Assembly: GCF_001558155.1 (NCBI RefSeq)
Contig: NZ_LOAS01000001.1
Span: forward strand, 124,001 to 188,000
Source of the DNA: Aliiruegeria sabulilitoris
GTDB taxonomy: Bacteria; Pseudomonadota; Alphaproteobacteria; Rhodobacterales; Rhodobacteraceae
Direction: 5' to 3'
DNA length: 64,000 nucleotides
Each line of letters begins with the position of its first letter. Within the stretch, counting starts at the first letter, position 1. The position numbers were made by a program, and so were the translations under genes. The notes under the pieces are model-generated. The model saw only the letters and a list, made by a program, of their open reading frames with translations, made no database searches and was not told the DNA's origin. This document shows positions 44,911 through 53,189 of this stretch, one piece after another.

Positions 44911-44953
44911 TGAAAGCGCCGCGAGCGAATGGCTCACGGCGCTTTTTCTTTTT
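44911..44953 (+). terminator. Rho-independent terminator after pheT
   Basis: AAAGCGCCG-c-GAGC pairs with GCTC-a-CGGCGCTTT (one internal mismatch) around 44913-44945 and runs into TTTTTCTTTTT. Confidence 0.88.
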
Positions 44954-45094
44954 CCGCTCGCCAATCGGGAGAGCTGACCCTGCGCTCTTTCGAGCTCGCG
45001 CCGGATGTTCTTTTGCCAGAAGAAGAAACGCGCGACGGAAACCGCCATCCTCTTCGTTCAATCGATAAACCGATTGCTTAGGACCCCCGAAAAC

Positions 45095-45694
45095 ATGCTC
45101 AAGCGCCTCTCCCCCTACATTCTCTGGACCATCCTCGCCCTGCCGGCCATTGGGCTCATGTCCGAACTGAGCTCCTCCACAGACCCGCAGATTGTTCACA
45201 GGCTCCTTCACCCCACCGGGGAATTCGCGGCCCGCTTCATGATCATCGCAATGATGGCCACGCCGCTCACGCTTCTGCTGCCCGGCTGGCGCGGACCTCG
45301 CTGGCTGGTAAAGAACCGCCGCTATTTCGGCGTTGCCGCCTTCGGCTATGCCGCGCTGCACACGATCTTCTACGTGATCGACAAGTGCACATTGGAGCGC
45401 ATCCTCAGCCAGGCCGCGGATTTCGACATGTGGACCGGATGGCTCGCTTTCTTCATCTTCGTCCCCCTCGCCGCGACCTCCTTTAACGGCGCCATCCGCC
45501 GGATGGGTCCGAAGGCGTGGAAAAGCCTGCAACGCTGGACCTATCCGGCTGCGGTGCTGACGCTGCTGCATTGGGCCGCCCTGCATCATTGGGACCACCC
45601 GGCCGCAGCCATCGTGCATTTTGCGCCGCTGGTGCTGCTGGAGGCCTATCGCATCTGGTGGAATATGAACCGCTCACGGGCCGTGCCGGCCTGA
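45095..45694 (+). CDS. ferric reductase-like transmembrane protein (MsrQ/YedZ-like)
   Basis: 199 residues with about six membrane helices. Histidines inside helices (GYAALHTIFYVIDK and TLLHWAALHHWDH) are placed like the heme b ligands of MsrQ and related quinol-linked electron carriers. MsrQ feeds electrons to the periplasmic methionine sulfoxide reductase MsrP; no msrP gene is adjacent, so this may be a paralogue with another acceptor. The start is the ATG of MLKRLSPYIL; the 30 extra upstream codons look non-coding. Confidence 0.75.
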   Translation: MLKRLSPYILWTILALPAIGLMSELSSSTDPQIVHRLLHPTGEFAARFMIIAMMATPLTLLLPGWRGPRWLVKNRRYFGVAAFGYAALHTIFYVIDKCTLERILSQAADFDMWTGWLAFFIFVPLAATSFNGAIRRMGPKAWKSLQRWTYPAAVLTLLHWAALHHWDHPAAAIVHFAPLVLLEAYRIWWNMNRSRAVPA

Positions 45695-45718
45695 CACCGG
45701 CAAAACGCGTCCCGAAGA

Positions 45719-45752
45719 ATACGGGCGGCGGGGAGACCTGCCGCCCGTTTGC
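45719..45752 (+). terminator. hairpin, probable terminator after the MsrQ-like gene
   Basis: ACGGGCGGC (45721-45729) pairs perfectly with GCCGCCCGT (45740-45748), followed by only TT; strong stem but short T-run. Confidence 0.5.
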
Positions 45753-45829
45753 CATTCCCATGCTTGCCTCCCGACGCGTTCGCGGGCATTCAGTGACCAA
45801 GCGAGAAAGCTACCAGACAGGAGAAGGCA

Positions 45830-46177
45830 ATGCTCAAAGGGCTCGGCAACCTTGGCGACATGGCCAAGATGATGAAAAAGGCGCAGGAAATGCAGGGCAA
45901 GATGGCCGCCCTGCAGAGCGAGCTGGAAAACACCGTCGTGATCGGTGAAAGCGGCGCGGGCCTCGTCAAGGCACGGGCGACCGCCAAGGGCGACCTGACC
46001 GGGCTCGATATCGATCCCTCGATCTTCAACCCCGACGAGAAGGAAGTCGTCGAGGACCTGATTCTTGCCGCGATCAAGGACGCGCAGAGCAAGGCCGCCC
46101 AGAAATCCAAGGAAGAGATGGAAAAGCTCACCTCCGAGCTTGGCCTGCCGGCGGGCATGGATATTCCGGGGCTCTGA
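45830..46177 (+). CDS. ebfC: YbaB/EbfC nucleoid-associated protein
   Basis: 115 residues starting [22 protein letters not shown], with the helical N-terminus, [19 protein letters not shown] strands and C-terminal helix of the YbaB/EbfC family, a dimeric DNA-binding protein. Ribosome binding site AGGAGAAGG. Overlaps recR by one base (TGATG), the usual pairing; dnaX, commonly upstream, is not here. Confidence 0.92.
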   Translation: MLKGLGNLGDMAKMMKKAQEMQGKMAALQSELENTVVIGESGAGLVKARATAKGDLTGLDIDPSIFNPDEKEVVEDLILAAIKDAQSKAAQKSKEEMEKLTSELGLPAGMDIPGL

Positions 46178-46776
46178 TGACGCAAGCGCCGCGCGACATC
46201 GAAGACCTGATCGAGCTGATGGCCCGCCTTCCGGGGTTGGGGCCACGCTCGGCGCGGCGCGCGGTGCTGCACCTGATCAAGAAGCGCGGCCAGTTGCTGA
46301 TGCCGCTGGCCGACAAGATGCAGAACGTGGCCGTCACGGCGCGCGAATGCGTCAATTGCGGCAATGTCGGCACCAGCGAGATCTGCGAGATCTGCGCCTC
46401 GGCCAAACGTGCCACGGGCGAGATCTGCGTGGTCGAAGACGTGGCGGATCTCTGGGCGATGGAACGCGCCAGCGTTTTCCGGGGCCGGTACCACGTGCTG
46501 GGCGGAACGCTTTCGGCGCTGGATTCCATCGGGCCAGAGGAGCTGCGCATTCCGCGGCTCGTCGAGCGGATCGCGGAGGAAAGCGTCTCGGAGGTGATCC
46601 TTGCGCTCAACGCCACGATCGACGGCCAGACAACCGCGCATTACATCGCCGAACAGCTTGAGCCGCTCGGCATCGCCGTGACCTCGCTGGCGCAGGGTGT
46701 GCCGGTGGGTGGTGAGCTGGACTATCTCGACGACGGGACGATCACGGCCGCCCTACGGGCGCGCAAGGCGCTCTGA
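46177..46776 (+). CDS. recR: recombination mediator protein RecR
   Basis: 199 residues. Helix-hairpin-helix ([16 protein letters not shown]), four-cysteine zinc finger ([16 protein letters not shown]), and Toprim domain ([15 protein letters not shown] ... [19 protein letters not shown]) are all present. Loads RecA on gapped DNA with RecF/RecO. Confidence 0.96.
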   Translation: MTQAPRDIEDLIELMARLPGLGPRSARRAVLHLIKKRGQLLMPLADKMQNVAVTARECVNCGNVGTSEICEICASAKRATGEICVVEDVADLWAMERASVFRGRYHVLGGTLSALDSIGPEELRIPRLVERIAEESVSEVILALNATIDGQTTAHYIAEQLEPLGIAVTSLAQGVPVGGELDYLDDGTITAALRARKAL

Positions 46777-46784
46777 GAGAGCGC

Positions 46785-48275
46785 TTAGCGCCCCGCGTCT
46801 ACAGCAAGGACGACGTGGGTCTCGCCCTCGAAAACGGGCGTCAGCGCAGAGCAGGGCGGGCTCGGCAGTTCGTTATTTTCCACCAGCACATGGGTGACCG
46901 GATAAAGCGCCAGCACACGTTCCAGCGCCGCGCAATCCAAAGCCTCATCGTTGGAGAAAACGTCCTCGGCCAGCCGCAGCCGGTGGTCCCACTCCAGCAC
47001 TTCGGTATCGAAATAGGGATGGGTCTTGCGCGAGACGAATTGCGGCACCATCGCGTCCAGCCGGAAATCTTCCAGCGCCGGATCGGTCAGGTAGAGTGTG
47101 CCCGGCGTGTAGGTTGCGCGTGCGAAAGCGACGTGATCGGACTGGAGCGAGCCCGACACCTGCCGCAGCTTGATCACCGCCCCCTCCAGCGCAGCCCAGC
47201 CCGCAGCGGCCAGCGCAACAGCCGTCAGGACGGCAGGCACTTTGCCCGAAGGGAACCGGTCGAACAGCCGCTCCAGCAGCCAGCCCAACAGCAGCACCGT
47301 GCTCAGCGGCACGATGAGGATGGAGGCGCGCCACGGCGCCATCAGCGCGATCTCGGCATTGCCGGTGAGTGCCACGAAACCCGCACCGCCGACCGCGAGC
47401 ACAAGAAGCGCCGCAAGAAGGTTGCGCAGAATCCCGGCCGGCGCCACCGCCAGCCCCAGCAGGGCCAGCGCCAGTTTCCGGAACGCGACGAAATCGGCCC
47501 ATTCGCGCGGGTCGGAATGGAACGGGATTCGTTCAAAGGCGAGAATGGCGTTAGCCTTGGCCATTACATCGGGATCGGTCGGCGCAAAGCGGATGGCGAG
47601 GTCGAGCGGCGGAAGCACAAGCAGCGCCAGCGCGCCGGAAAGCGGCAGCAGCGGCAGGCCGAGGCCGGCACGCCAGCGGTCCCAGGCAATGATTGCCACC
47701 GCGATGGCGGAGAAGGCGATATAGGCCGGGTGGATCGCGGCCGGCACCGCCGCCAGCACGAGCGCGGCCGGATGGCGGCGGAGCGCCAACAGCAGGGCGG
47801 GCAGGTAGAGGATACCGAATTCCGAGGGCTGCAGGTACCCGCGCATCATGTTCTGCCCGGCCACACCGCGCAGGCTGTCTTCCTGCGGGGGATGCACCAG
47901 CAGCACCAGCACCCCGGCCACGATGGCCAGGAAAAGCGGCGATGCGCCATGTTGCGGCGCCGTCACCCGGGCAAGGGCCAGTAGCGACAGGAACATGACC
48001 GCCAGAAGCGCGATTTCGAGGCCGTAAAAGACCACCGGCGAGGACCACGCGGCCACCGCATGCACGAGGCCGGTGAAAACGGGCAAACCATCGACGGTGC
48101 CAGCCGTCCAGTCAGCGCCGAGCCGCTCGGGAAAGGCCGTCGCCAGCCCGTGCAGGAATTTCGTGTTCTGGTTCTGGTAATAGAGCGGCGCCATCCAGGT
48201 GGAGGCGACGAACATCACGCACATCGTCGCCTGAATGGCAGTGGCGAGGCCAGCGTTGCGATCCGAAGATGTCAT
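46785..48275 (-). CDS. polytopic membrane protein of unknown function
   Basis: 496 residues with about ten to eleven membrane helices and a soluble C-terminal domain of ~130 residues (from about 365). A conserved-looking loop after helix three (HPPQEDSLRGVAGQNMMRGYLQ) and another loop with RFAPTDPDVMAKANAIL lie on one side. Overall shape is like GT-C-type glycosyltransferase or DUF6798-like proteins, but I cannot assert either. The gene stops eight bases from recR (convergent) and follows trcR on the same strand. Confidence 0.7.
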   Translation of the reverse strand: MTSSDRNAGLATAIQATMCVMFVASTWMAPLYYQNQNTKFLHGLATAFPERLGADWTAGTVDGLPVFTGLVHAVAAWSSPVVFYGLEIALLAVMFLSLLALARVTAPQHGASPLFLAIVAGVLVLLVHPPQEDSLRGVAGQNMMRGYLQPSEFGILYLPALLLALRRHPAALVLAAVPAAIHPAYIAFSAIAVAIIAWDRWRAGLGLPLLPLSGALALLVLPPLDLAIRFAPTDPDVMAKANAILAFERIPFHSDPREWADFVAFRKLALALLGLAVAPAGILRNLLAALLVLAVGGAGFVALTGNAEIALMAPWRASILIVPLSTVLLLGWLLERLFDRFPSGKVPAVLTAVALAAAGWAALEGAVIKLRQVSGSLQSDHVAFARATYTPGTLYLTDPALEDFRLDAMVPQFVSRKTHPYFDTEVLEWDHRLRLAEDVFSNDEALDCAALERVLALYPVTHVLVENNELPSPPCSALTPVFEGETHVVLAVDAGR

Positions 48276-48367
48276 GGCCTGCGCCCTTGGGTTCTGTTTT
48301 CGTCCGCGACGGGGCGGAGAGCGAAACGCCTGCGGTGGGCCGGGGCTTCAGCCCCGGCCACGATGGC

Positions 48368-49135
48368 TCAGCGGTCGTCTTCGTCCTCGTCCTCGTCCTC
48401 TTTGGAGTCGGGAAGGTTGAAGTAGCTGTCCGCATCGAGGATCGGTTCCTGATTGTCCTCTTCCTCCTCGCCGCGCGGATCGCCGCCCAGAGTGAAGGTT
48501 TCAAGCCCGGAGATCGCGGTCGGGATCTTCGGTTCCGGAACAGCGGCGAGCGACTGCTCGGTCGAGACAAGCTTGCGGCGCTCGTCATCGGTCATGACTT
48601 CGCCATCGGCGGCCCGCTTGGCGGCGGCTTTCTGAACGACGGCATCAAGCTCGGACTGCTTGCACAGGCCGAGCGCGACCGGGTCGATCGGCTGCATGTT
48701 GGCGATGTTCCAGTGCGTGCGCTCGCGGATCGACTGAATCGTCGGCTTGGTCGTGCCGACCAGCTTGGAGATCTGGCCATCGGTCAGCTCGGGGTGGAAC
48801 TTGACCAGCCAGAGGATCGAGTTCGGGCGGTCCTGTCGCTTGGAGAGCGGCGTGTAACGCGGACCACGGCGTTTTTCTTCGCCAACGGCGGCGGCGTTGA
48901 ATTTCAGCTTGAGCTTGTGGAGCGGGTTCTTCTCGGCCCGCTCGATCTCGATCTGCTCCAGCTGGTTGTTGGCGACCGGATCGAAGCCCTTGACGCCAGC
49001 AGCAACGTCGCCATCGGCGATACCCTGCACTTCAAGTTCGTGCAGGCCGCAGAAATCCGCGATCTGCCTGAAGCTGATCGTCGTATTGTCGACCAGCCAA
49101 ACGGCGGTCGCCTTTGCCATGATCGGCTTGTTCAT
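48368..49135 (-). CDS. trcR: cell cycle transcriptional regulator TrcR (DUF1013)
   Basis: 255 residues. The N-terminal MAKATAVWLVDNTTISFRQIADFCGLHELEV and the middle LTDGQISKLVGTTKPTIQSIRERTHW (helix-turn-helix-like) match the DUF1013/TrcR family of Alphaproteobacteria, which in Caulobacter-related bacteria affects cell-cycle gene transcription. The C-terminal tail is strongly acidic and ends in alternating Glu-Asp coded by a tandem GAGGAC hexamer, a possible RNA-polymerase-contacting or unstructured tail. Confidence 0.88.
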   Translation of the reverse strand: MNKPIMAKATAVWLVDNTTISFRQIADFCGLHELEVQGIADGDVAAGVKGFDPVANNQLEQIEIERAEKNPLHKLKLKFNAAAVGEEKRRGPRYTPLSKRQDRPNSILWLVKFHPELTDGQISKLVGTTKPTIQSIRERTHWNIANMQPIDPVALGLCKQSELDAVVQKAAAKRAADGEVMTDDERRKLVSTEQSLAAVPEPKIPTAISGLETFTLGGDPRGEEEEDNQEPILDADSYFNLPDSKEDEDEDEDDR

Positions 49136-49257
49136 GTCTGCCTCCTTAGCACAATTCTCCCGTGGCCTGGAAAGGGCCGCGACCGTCCGGGCCGCTTTTC
49201 CTCGTTTTCGGGAATTGCTGGGGATATAAGCTCCATGAGGCGGAAAGGGAAGTCAAA

Positions 49258-49887
49258 ATGCGTTGGTTGGTTATGTTGTGCGCTCTTGCGGGCGCGGCTT
49301 TGGCGGATGGCGAGAAACCCGGGGATTTCGACTACTACGTGATGGCACTGAGCTGGACACCGAATTTCTGCGCGCTGGAGGGTGATGCGAAAGGGTACGA
49401 GCAATGCGACGATGGTACCGGCAATGGCTGGGTGTTGCATGGGCTCTGGCCGCAATACGAGGACGGTTGGCCGGCCCATTGCCCAAGCTCCGCACGTAAC
49501 CCGTCCAAGCAGGAAACGGCGCAGATGGCCGATATCATGGGTTCTTCCGGGCTCGCATGGTATCAATGGAAGAAGCACGGGCGCTGTTCTGGCCTGCCGT
49601 CGGAGGAGTATTTTGCGCTGTCACGGGAGGCGTATGAGAGCGTCACCCGGCCGGAGGTGCTGCGCAAGCTCGACAAGACGGTCGCGGTGCCGGCCTCGGT
49701 GATCGAGGAAGCCTGGCTGCAGGCGAACCCGAAACTCAAGCCAGACATGGTGACCGTCACCTGCAAGGACGGCCGGATCGCCGAGACGCGGATCTGTTTC
49801 ACCAAGGGGCTTGTGCCGCGCTATTGCGGCGGGCGCGCGGTACGCGACTGCACGCTCAGCGACGCCCTGCTCGACCCGGTTCGCTAG
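49258..49887 (+). CDS. ribonuclease T2 family protein, exported
   Basis: 209 residues from the ATG after GGAAAGGGAAG. N-terminal signal peptide (MRWLVMLCALAGAALADG). The two active-site segments are present: WVLHGLWPQ (CAS I) and WYQWKKHGRCS (CAS II, with Lys/His). Eight or more cysteines point to disulfides and a periplasmic or secreted enzyme that degrades RNA for nutrients. Divergent from trcR. Confidence 0.9.
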   Translation: MRWLVMLCALAGAALADGEKPGDFDYYVMALSWTPNFCALEGDAKGYEQCDDGTGNGWVLHGLWPQYEDGWPAHCPSSARNPSKQETAQMADIMGSSGLAWYQWKKHGRCSGLPSEEYFALSREAYESVTRPEVLRKLDKTVAVPASVIEEAWLQANPKLKPDMVTVTCKDGRIAETRICFTKGLVPRYCGGRAVRDCTLSDALLDPVR

Positions 49888-49895
49888 CGCTCGAA

Positions 49896-49925
49896 CGATC
49901 CTGCGGATCGTGCCTCCGGCGGAGG
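49896..49925. repeat. two consecutive hairpins including dispersed element copy 2
   Basis: CGATCC-TGC-GGATCG (49896-49910) directly followed by CCTCC-GGC-GGAGG (49913-49925) and then TATTTTCAGAAAGATGAAAAGG. The second hairpin shares the TGCCTCCGGCGG core with 32083-32094. It starts nine bases after the RNase T2 stop. Confidence 0.5.
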
Positions 49926-49947
49926 TATTTTCAGAAAGATGAAAAGG

Positions 49948-49984
49948 TTGCGCGCCCGGAAGACAGGCGGGCGCGCTCTTTTGT
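49948..49984 (+). terminator. strong Rho-independent terminator between RNase T2 and aqpZ (probably bidirectional)
   Basis: GCGCGCCCG (49950-49958) pairs perfectly with CGGGCGCGC (49968-49976) across a nine-base loop; TCTTTTG follows on the plus strand and AACCTTTTC on the minus strand. Confidence 0.85.
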
Positions 49985-50688
49985 CACCCGGCGTCGTCAA
50001 GCTGGTCGGGTTCGATCATCTTCCAGATCATCGCGCCGAGCGCGCCGCCGGCGAGCGGGGCAACCCAGAAAAGCCAGAGCTGAAGGATGGCCGTGCCGCC
50101 GCCGAAGAGGGCCACGCCGGTGGAACGGGCCGGGTTTACGGAGGTGTTGGTGACCGGGATCGAAATCAGGTGGATCAGCGTCAGGCCAAGGCCGATGGCG
50201 ATGGGCGCGAAGCCGGGCGGCACGCCCTTGGAGGTGGCGCCAAGGATGATGATCAGGAACATCGCCGTCATCACAATCTCGCAGATCAGCGCCGCGAAGA
50301 AGCCGTAGCCGCCGGGCGAAGCCGCACCATAGCCGTTCAGGGCGAAATTGCCGGCAGACGAGAAGCCTTCGGCGCCGTTGGCGATGATCCAGAGGATGAA
50401 GCCGGCGGCGATGGCGCCCAGCACCTGGGCGATCCAGTAGGGGATGAGATCAGCGCGCTCGAACTTGCCGGCCACCATCAGGCCGAGCGAGACGGCGGGG
50501 TTGAAATGGCCGCCCGAGATACCGCCCACGGCATAGGCCATGGTAAGGACCGTCAGACCGAAGGCAAGCGAAACGCCGAGCCATCCGATACCGACATCCA
50601 GATTTCCGGTCGCAAGCACGGCGGCGCCGCAACCGCCCAGAATCAGCCAGAATGTGCCGATAAACTCGGCGAAAAGTTTCTTTTTCAT
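49984..50688 (-). CDS. aqpZ: aquaporin Z
   Basis: 234 residues, six membrane helices, with the two NPA half-helices [10 protein letters not shown] and [11 protein letters not shown], and a small residue pattern at the selectivity filter (F, H-I-S-I-P, T, R) in keeping with a water channel rather than a glycerol facilitator. Start is the ATG of [12 protein letters not shown] monocistronic gene ending at the shared terminator. Confidence 0.92.
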   Translation of the reverse strand: MKKKLFAEFIGTFWLILGGCGAAVLATGNLDVGIGWLGVSLAFGLTVLTMAYAVGGISGGHFNPAVSLGLMVAGKFERADLIPYWIAQVLGAIAAGFILWIIANGAEGFSSAGNFALNGYGAASPGGYGFFAALICEIVMTAMFLIIILGATSKGVPPGFAPIAIGLGLTLIHLISIPVTNTSVNPARSTGVALFGGGTAILQLWLFWVAPLAGGALGAMIWKMIEPDQLDDAG

Positions 50689-50797
50689 GGATAATTTCCC
50701 GAATCTGTTGAGCCGGGACACGAAAACCACGCCCCGAGGTGCGCGCGAGGGTGGTACCGAATCGCTTGATCACAAAGATCTTTTTGTCACGCAGCAG

Positions 50798-51793
50798 CTA
50801 AGTTGCCGTTACGTCGAGCACGATTTTGCCGATATGGCCGGAGGATTCCATCCGCGCATGTGCCGCGGCCGCCTCCGACAGGGGGAATGTGGAATCGATG
50901 ATCGGTGCGACGGTGCCCGCCTCCAGCAGCGGCCAGACCTTTTCGCGCAGCGCCGCGGCAATGCGGGCCTTGGCGAGGTCGGATTGCGGGCGCAGGGTGG
51001 AGCCAGTGACGGTCAGGCGGCGCATCATGATCTGGGCAAAGTTGAGTTCGACCTTGGGCCCTTGCAGGAAGGCGATGAAGACGAGCCGGGCATCATCGGC
51101 CATTGCCTTGATATTGCGCGGAATATAGGAGCCGCCGACCATGTCGAGCACCAGATCCGCGCCGCCTTCAGCGCGCAGGATCTCGACGAAATCCTCGTCG
51201 CGGTAGTTGATGGCGCGCTCTGCGCCGAGCTTCTCGCAGGCGGCACATTTCTCGGCGGAACCCGCCGTGGCGAAGACACGAGCCCCGAAGACGCGGGCGA
51301 GCTGGATCGCTGTTGTGCCGATGCCCGAGCTGCCGCCATGCACGAGAAACCGTTCGCCCGCCTTCAGCCCGCCACGTTCAAAGACGTTCGACCAGACGGT
51401 ATACATCGTCTCTGGCAGGCAGGCGGCCTCGCGCATCCCCATGCCCGCCGGTACGGGCAGCGCATGGGCGGCCGGGGTCGCGACAAATTCGGCGTAGCCG
51501 CCACCGGGCAGCAACGCACAGACCTTGTCGCCAACGGCCCATTGATGGACCTCGGGGCCAACCGCGACGACTTCGCCCGAGGCTTCCAGCCCGGGCAGAT
51601 CGCTTGCGTTGGGCGGAGGGTTGTAGAGACCGGCGCGTTGCAGCGCGTCCGGACGGTTGACGCCAACCCATTCCGTCCGAATGAGAATTTGACCGAGACC
51701 AGGTTTGGGAACGGGCCGCGATACAAGCTGGAGCACCTCCGGCCCGCCGGGTTGGGTTATCTCGACGGCACGCATGGTCTCAGGCAGGCTCAT
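50798..51793 (-). CDS. NAD(P)H quinone oxidoreductase (zinc-independent MDR, PIG3-like)
   Basis: 331 residues of the medium-chain dehydrogenase/reductase superfamily. GroES-like N-terminal domain without the zinc cysteines of alcohol dehydrogenases; nucleotide-binding VHGGSSGIGTTAIQLAR. Signature NRPDALQRAGLYNPPP is typical of the TP53I3/PIG3 quinone reductase group. Start is the ATG with AAAGGAG seven bases upstream. The COQ9 gene lies 57 bases upstream on the same strand, hinting at a shared quinone theme. Confidence 0.86.
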   Translation of the reverse strand: MSLPETMRAVEITQPGGPEVLQLVSRPVPKPGLGQILIRTEWVGVNRPDALQRAGLYNPPPNASDLPGLEASGEVVAVGPEVHQWAVGDKVCALLPGGGYAEFVATPAAHALPVPAGMGMREAACLPETMYTVWSNVFERGGLKAGERFLVHGGSSGIGTTAIQLARVFGARVFATAGSAEKCAACEKLGAERAINYRDEDFVEILRAEGGADLVLDMVGGSYIPRNIKAMADDARLVFIAFLQGPKVELNFAQIMMRRLTVTGSTLRPQSDLAKARIAAALREKVWPLLEAGTVAPIIDSTFPLSEAAAAHARMESSGHIGKIVLDVTAT

Positions 51794-51850
51794 CACGGGG
51801 ACTCCTTTATCGCTTGTCCCGGTAATGCACCCTAGCCGAGCGGGGTGCAA

Positions 51851-52561
51851 TCACTCCGGCTTGCCGGTCTCGTCCGTCCACGTGCCCGGGAAACCATCGT
51901 CTTGCTTGTGCGGGGGGCGTATCTGGCTGGCAAGCCAGTTGGGGCCGGCAAAGATCAGCTTCATCAGCGGATTTCCGGTGACCTGGGCACGCACACGTTC
52001 GAGATTCATCACGTCATCGACGCGCGAATGGAGGAACTCCCAGGTGCGTTCGCAATTCTCGCTCTCGTCGCCCAGCCAGTAGAGGATCGTCGCCGAATAG
52101 ACGCCGGCGAGAGAGGCCCGCTTGGTGTACCAGTTCACGTCGTCGGCATTGTCGCCAAGCGCGTTCCAGATCTTGTCTGCCGTTCCCCAGATTGCGCGTG
52201 CGCCATCGCCGGCATTGCCGGGCAGCGCGAAGAGCGCCGTGCCGCGGCGCACCGCTTCCTTGTCGTCTATCGCCTCGATACGATACCGGATCGCGGTGGC
52301 GATCCGGTCGCGCAGACGCAGGGTCGGCAGGTCTTCGAGCGCAAGGCGTCGCTCCATCTCCGCATCCCCGCGCTCGTGATAGGCCAGCGCGAGGTCGATC
52401 GGCCCGCGGGGACAGATGACACGAGCAACGGATGGCTCGATCTCGGCATCGCGACAGGCGGCGCGAAACGTCTCCTGGCTCCAGCCGTCAAAGGTGACAT
52501 GGGGCAGTGCAGCATCAAGCAGTTTCGATTTCAGCTCGGCCTGCGTGTCGGTCTCGGTCAT
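51851..52561 (-). CDS. COQ9 family protein (ubiquinone biosynthesis)
   Basis: 236 residues from the ATG after GAGAGGC. TetR-like N-terminal helical fold (LLDAALPHVTFDGWSQETFRAACRD) and the lipid-binding C-terminal domain (DVNWYTKRASLAGVYSATILYWLGD, ERVRAQVTGNPLMKLI), as in COQ9, which presents lipid intermediates to COQ7-type hydroxylases. Divergent from rpsU. Confidence 0.9.
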   Translation of the reverse strand: MTETDTQAELKSKLLDAALPHVTFDGWSQETFRAACRDAEIEPSVARVICPRGPIDLALAYHERGDAEMERRLALEDLPTLRLRDRIATAIRYRIEAIDDKEAVRRGTALFALPGNAGDGARAIWGTADKIWNALGDNADDVNWYTKRASLAGVYSATILYWLGDESENCERTWEFLHSRVDDVMNLERVRAQVTGNPLMKLIFAGPNWLASQIRPPHKQDDGFPGTWTDETGKPE

Positions 52562-52598
52562 GGACGCCTCTCGCTCTGACGAATCGTTACCGACAAGG

Positions 52599-52627
52599 TA
52601 GACAGACCACCAATGCTTTGCTATAGG
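52599..52627 (+). promoter_or_regulatory. rpsU promoter
   Basis: TAGACA (52599-52604), 17-base spacer, TATAGG (52622-52627). Good match to the housekeeping sigma consensus, 50 bases ahead of the rpsU ATG. Confidence 0.62.
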
Positions 52628-52678
52628 GGCCGCTCCTGCAATCATTGCAACTCTTACAAGAAAGGTGGTGACAACCAC

Positions 52679-52885
52679 ATGCAGGTCAGTGTTCGCGACA
52701 ACAATGTCGACCAGGCGCTCCGCGCTCTGAAGAAAAAGCTGCAACGGGAAGGCGTTTTCCGTGAGATGAAGCTCAAGCAGCACTTCGAGAAGCCTTCCGA
52801 GAAGAAGGCGCGCGAGAAAGCCGAGGCGATTCGCCGTGCACGCAAGCTGGCGCGGAAGAAGGCGCAGCGCGAAGGGCTCCTCTAA
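52679..52885 (+). CDS. rpsU: 30S ribosomal protein S21
   Basis: 68 residues beginning [20 protein letters not shown] and ending in the basic [14 protein letters not shown], the S21 pattern. Acts on translation initiation near the 16S 3' end. Ribosome binding site AAAGGTGGTG. Followed by a terminator, so monocistronic. Confidence 0.95.
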   Translation: MQVSVRDNNVDQALRALKKKLQREGVFREMKLKQHFEKPSEKKAREKAEAIRRARKLARKKAQREGLL

Positions 52886-53189
52886 GTTTGTGAGGCCCAC
52901 GGCGTCGCCTTGAGGCGCTTGAGAGATCGACTTGGCGGACGCCAGTCACGAGGCCCCCGGCAACTGCTCGGGGGTTTTTCGTTTTCGGGTAGTGGCTTCG
53001 CTCCCTTCCCGGGGGTGCGATAGGAGCATTTCTAAACTTTTCGTTATGCGCCCTATTGCAGACCCATTTTGATCACGGTTTTCCGATATCTTGTTGTGGA
53101 AGCCATGGCAGGCCGAGGCTCTGCCCACTGATGGTGTGAATGGGGGGACGCCGCGCGTCTCCCGCGATGAGACCGAGACGGGAGCAAGG
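52886..53189. other. 304-base region between rpsU and the first tetrad-repeat metalloprotease gene
   Basis: Left part holds the rpsU terminator. Right part has an A/T-rich stretch (53027-53085, with ATTTCTAAACTTTTCG and CGATATCTTG) that probably contains the promoter of the metalloprotease gene; a related TTCTAAAAC string occurs upstream of the second copy at 54552. Confidence 0.45.
52950..52980 (+). terminator. Rho-independent terminator after rpsU
   Basis: GGCCCCCG (52952-52959) pairs with CGGGGG (52969-52974) and is followed by TTTTTCG. Confidence 0.78.

Noticed and set aside
42458-45619. Minus frame of about 1,050 codons
   Set aside because: Lies opposite pheT and the MsrQ-like gene; no protein motif, low-complexity composition typical of GC-rich antisense frames.
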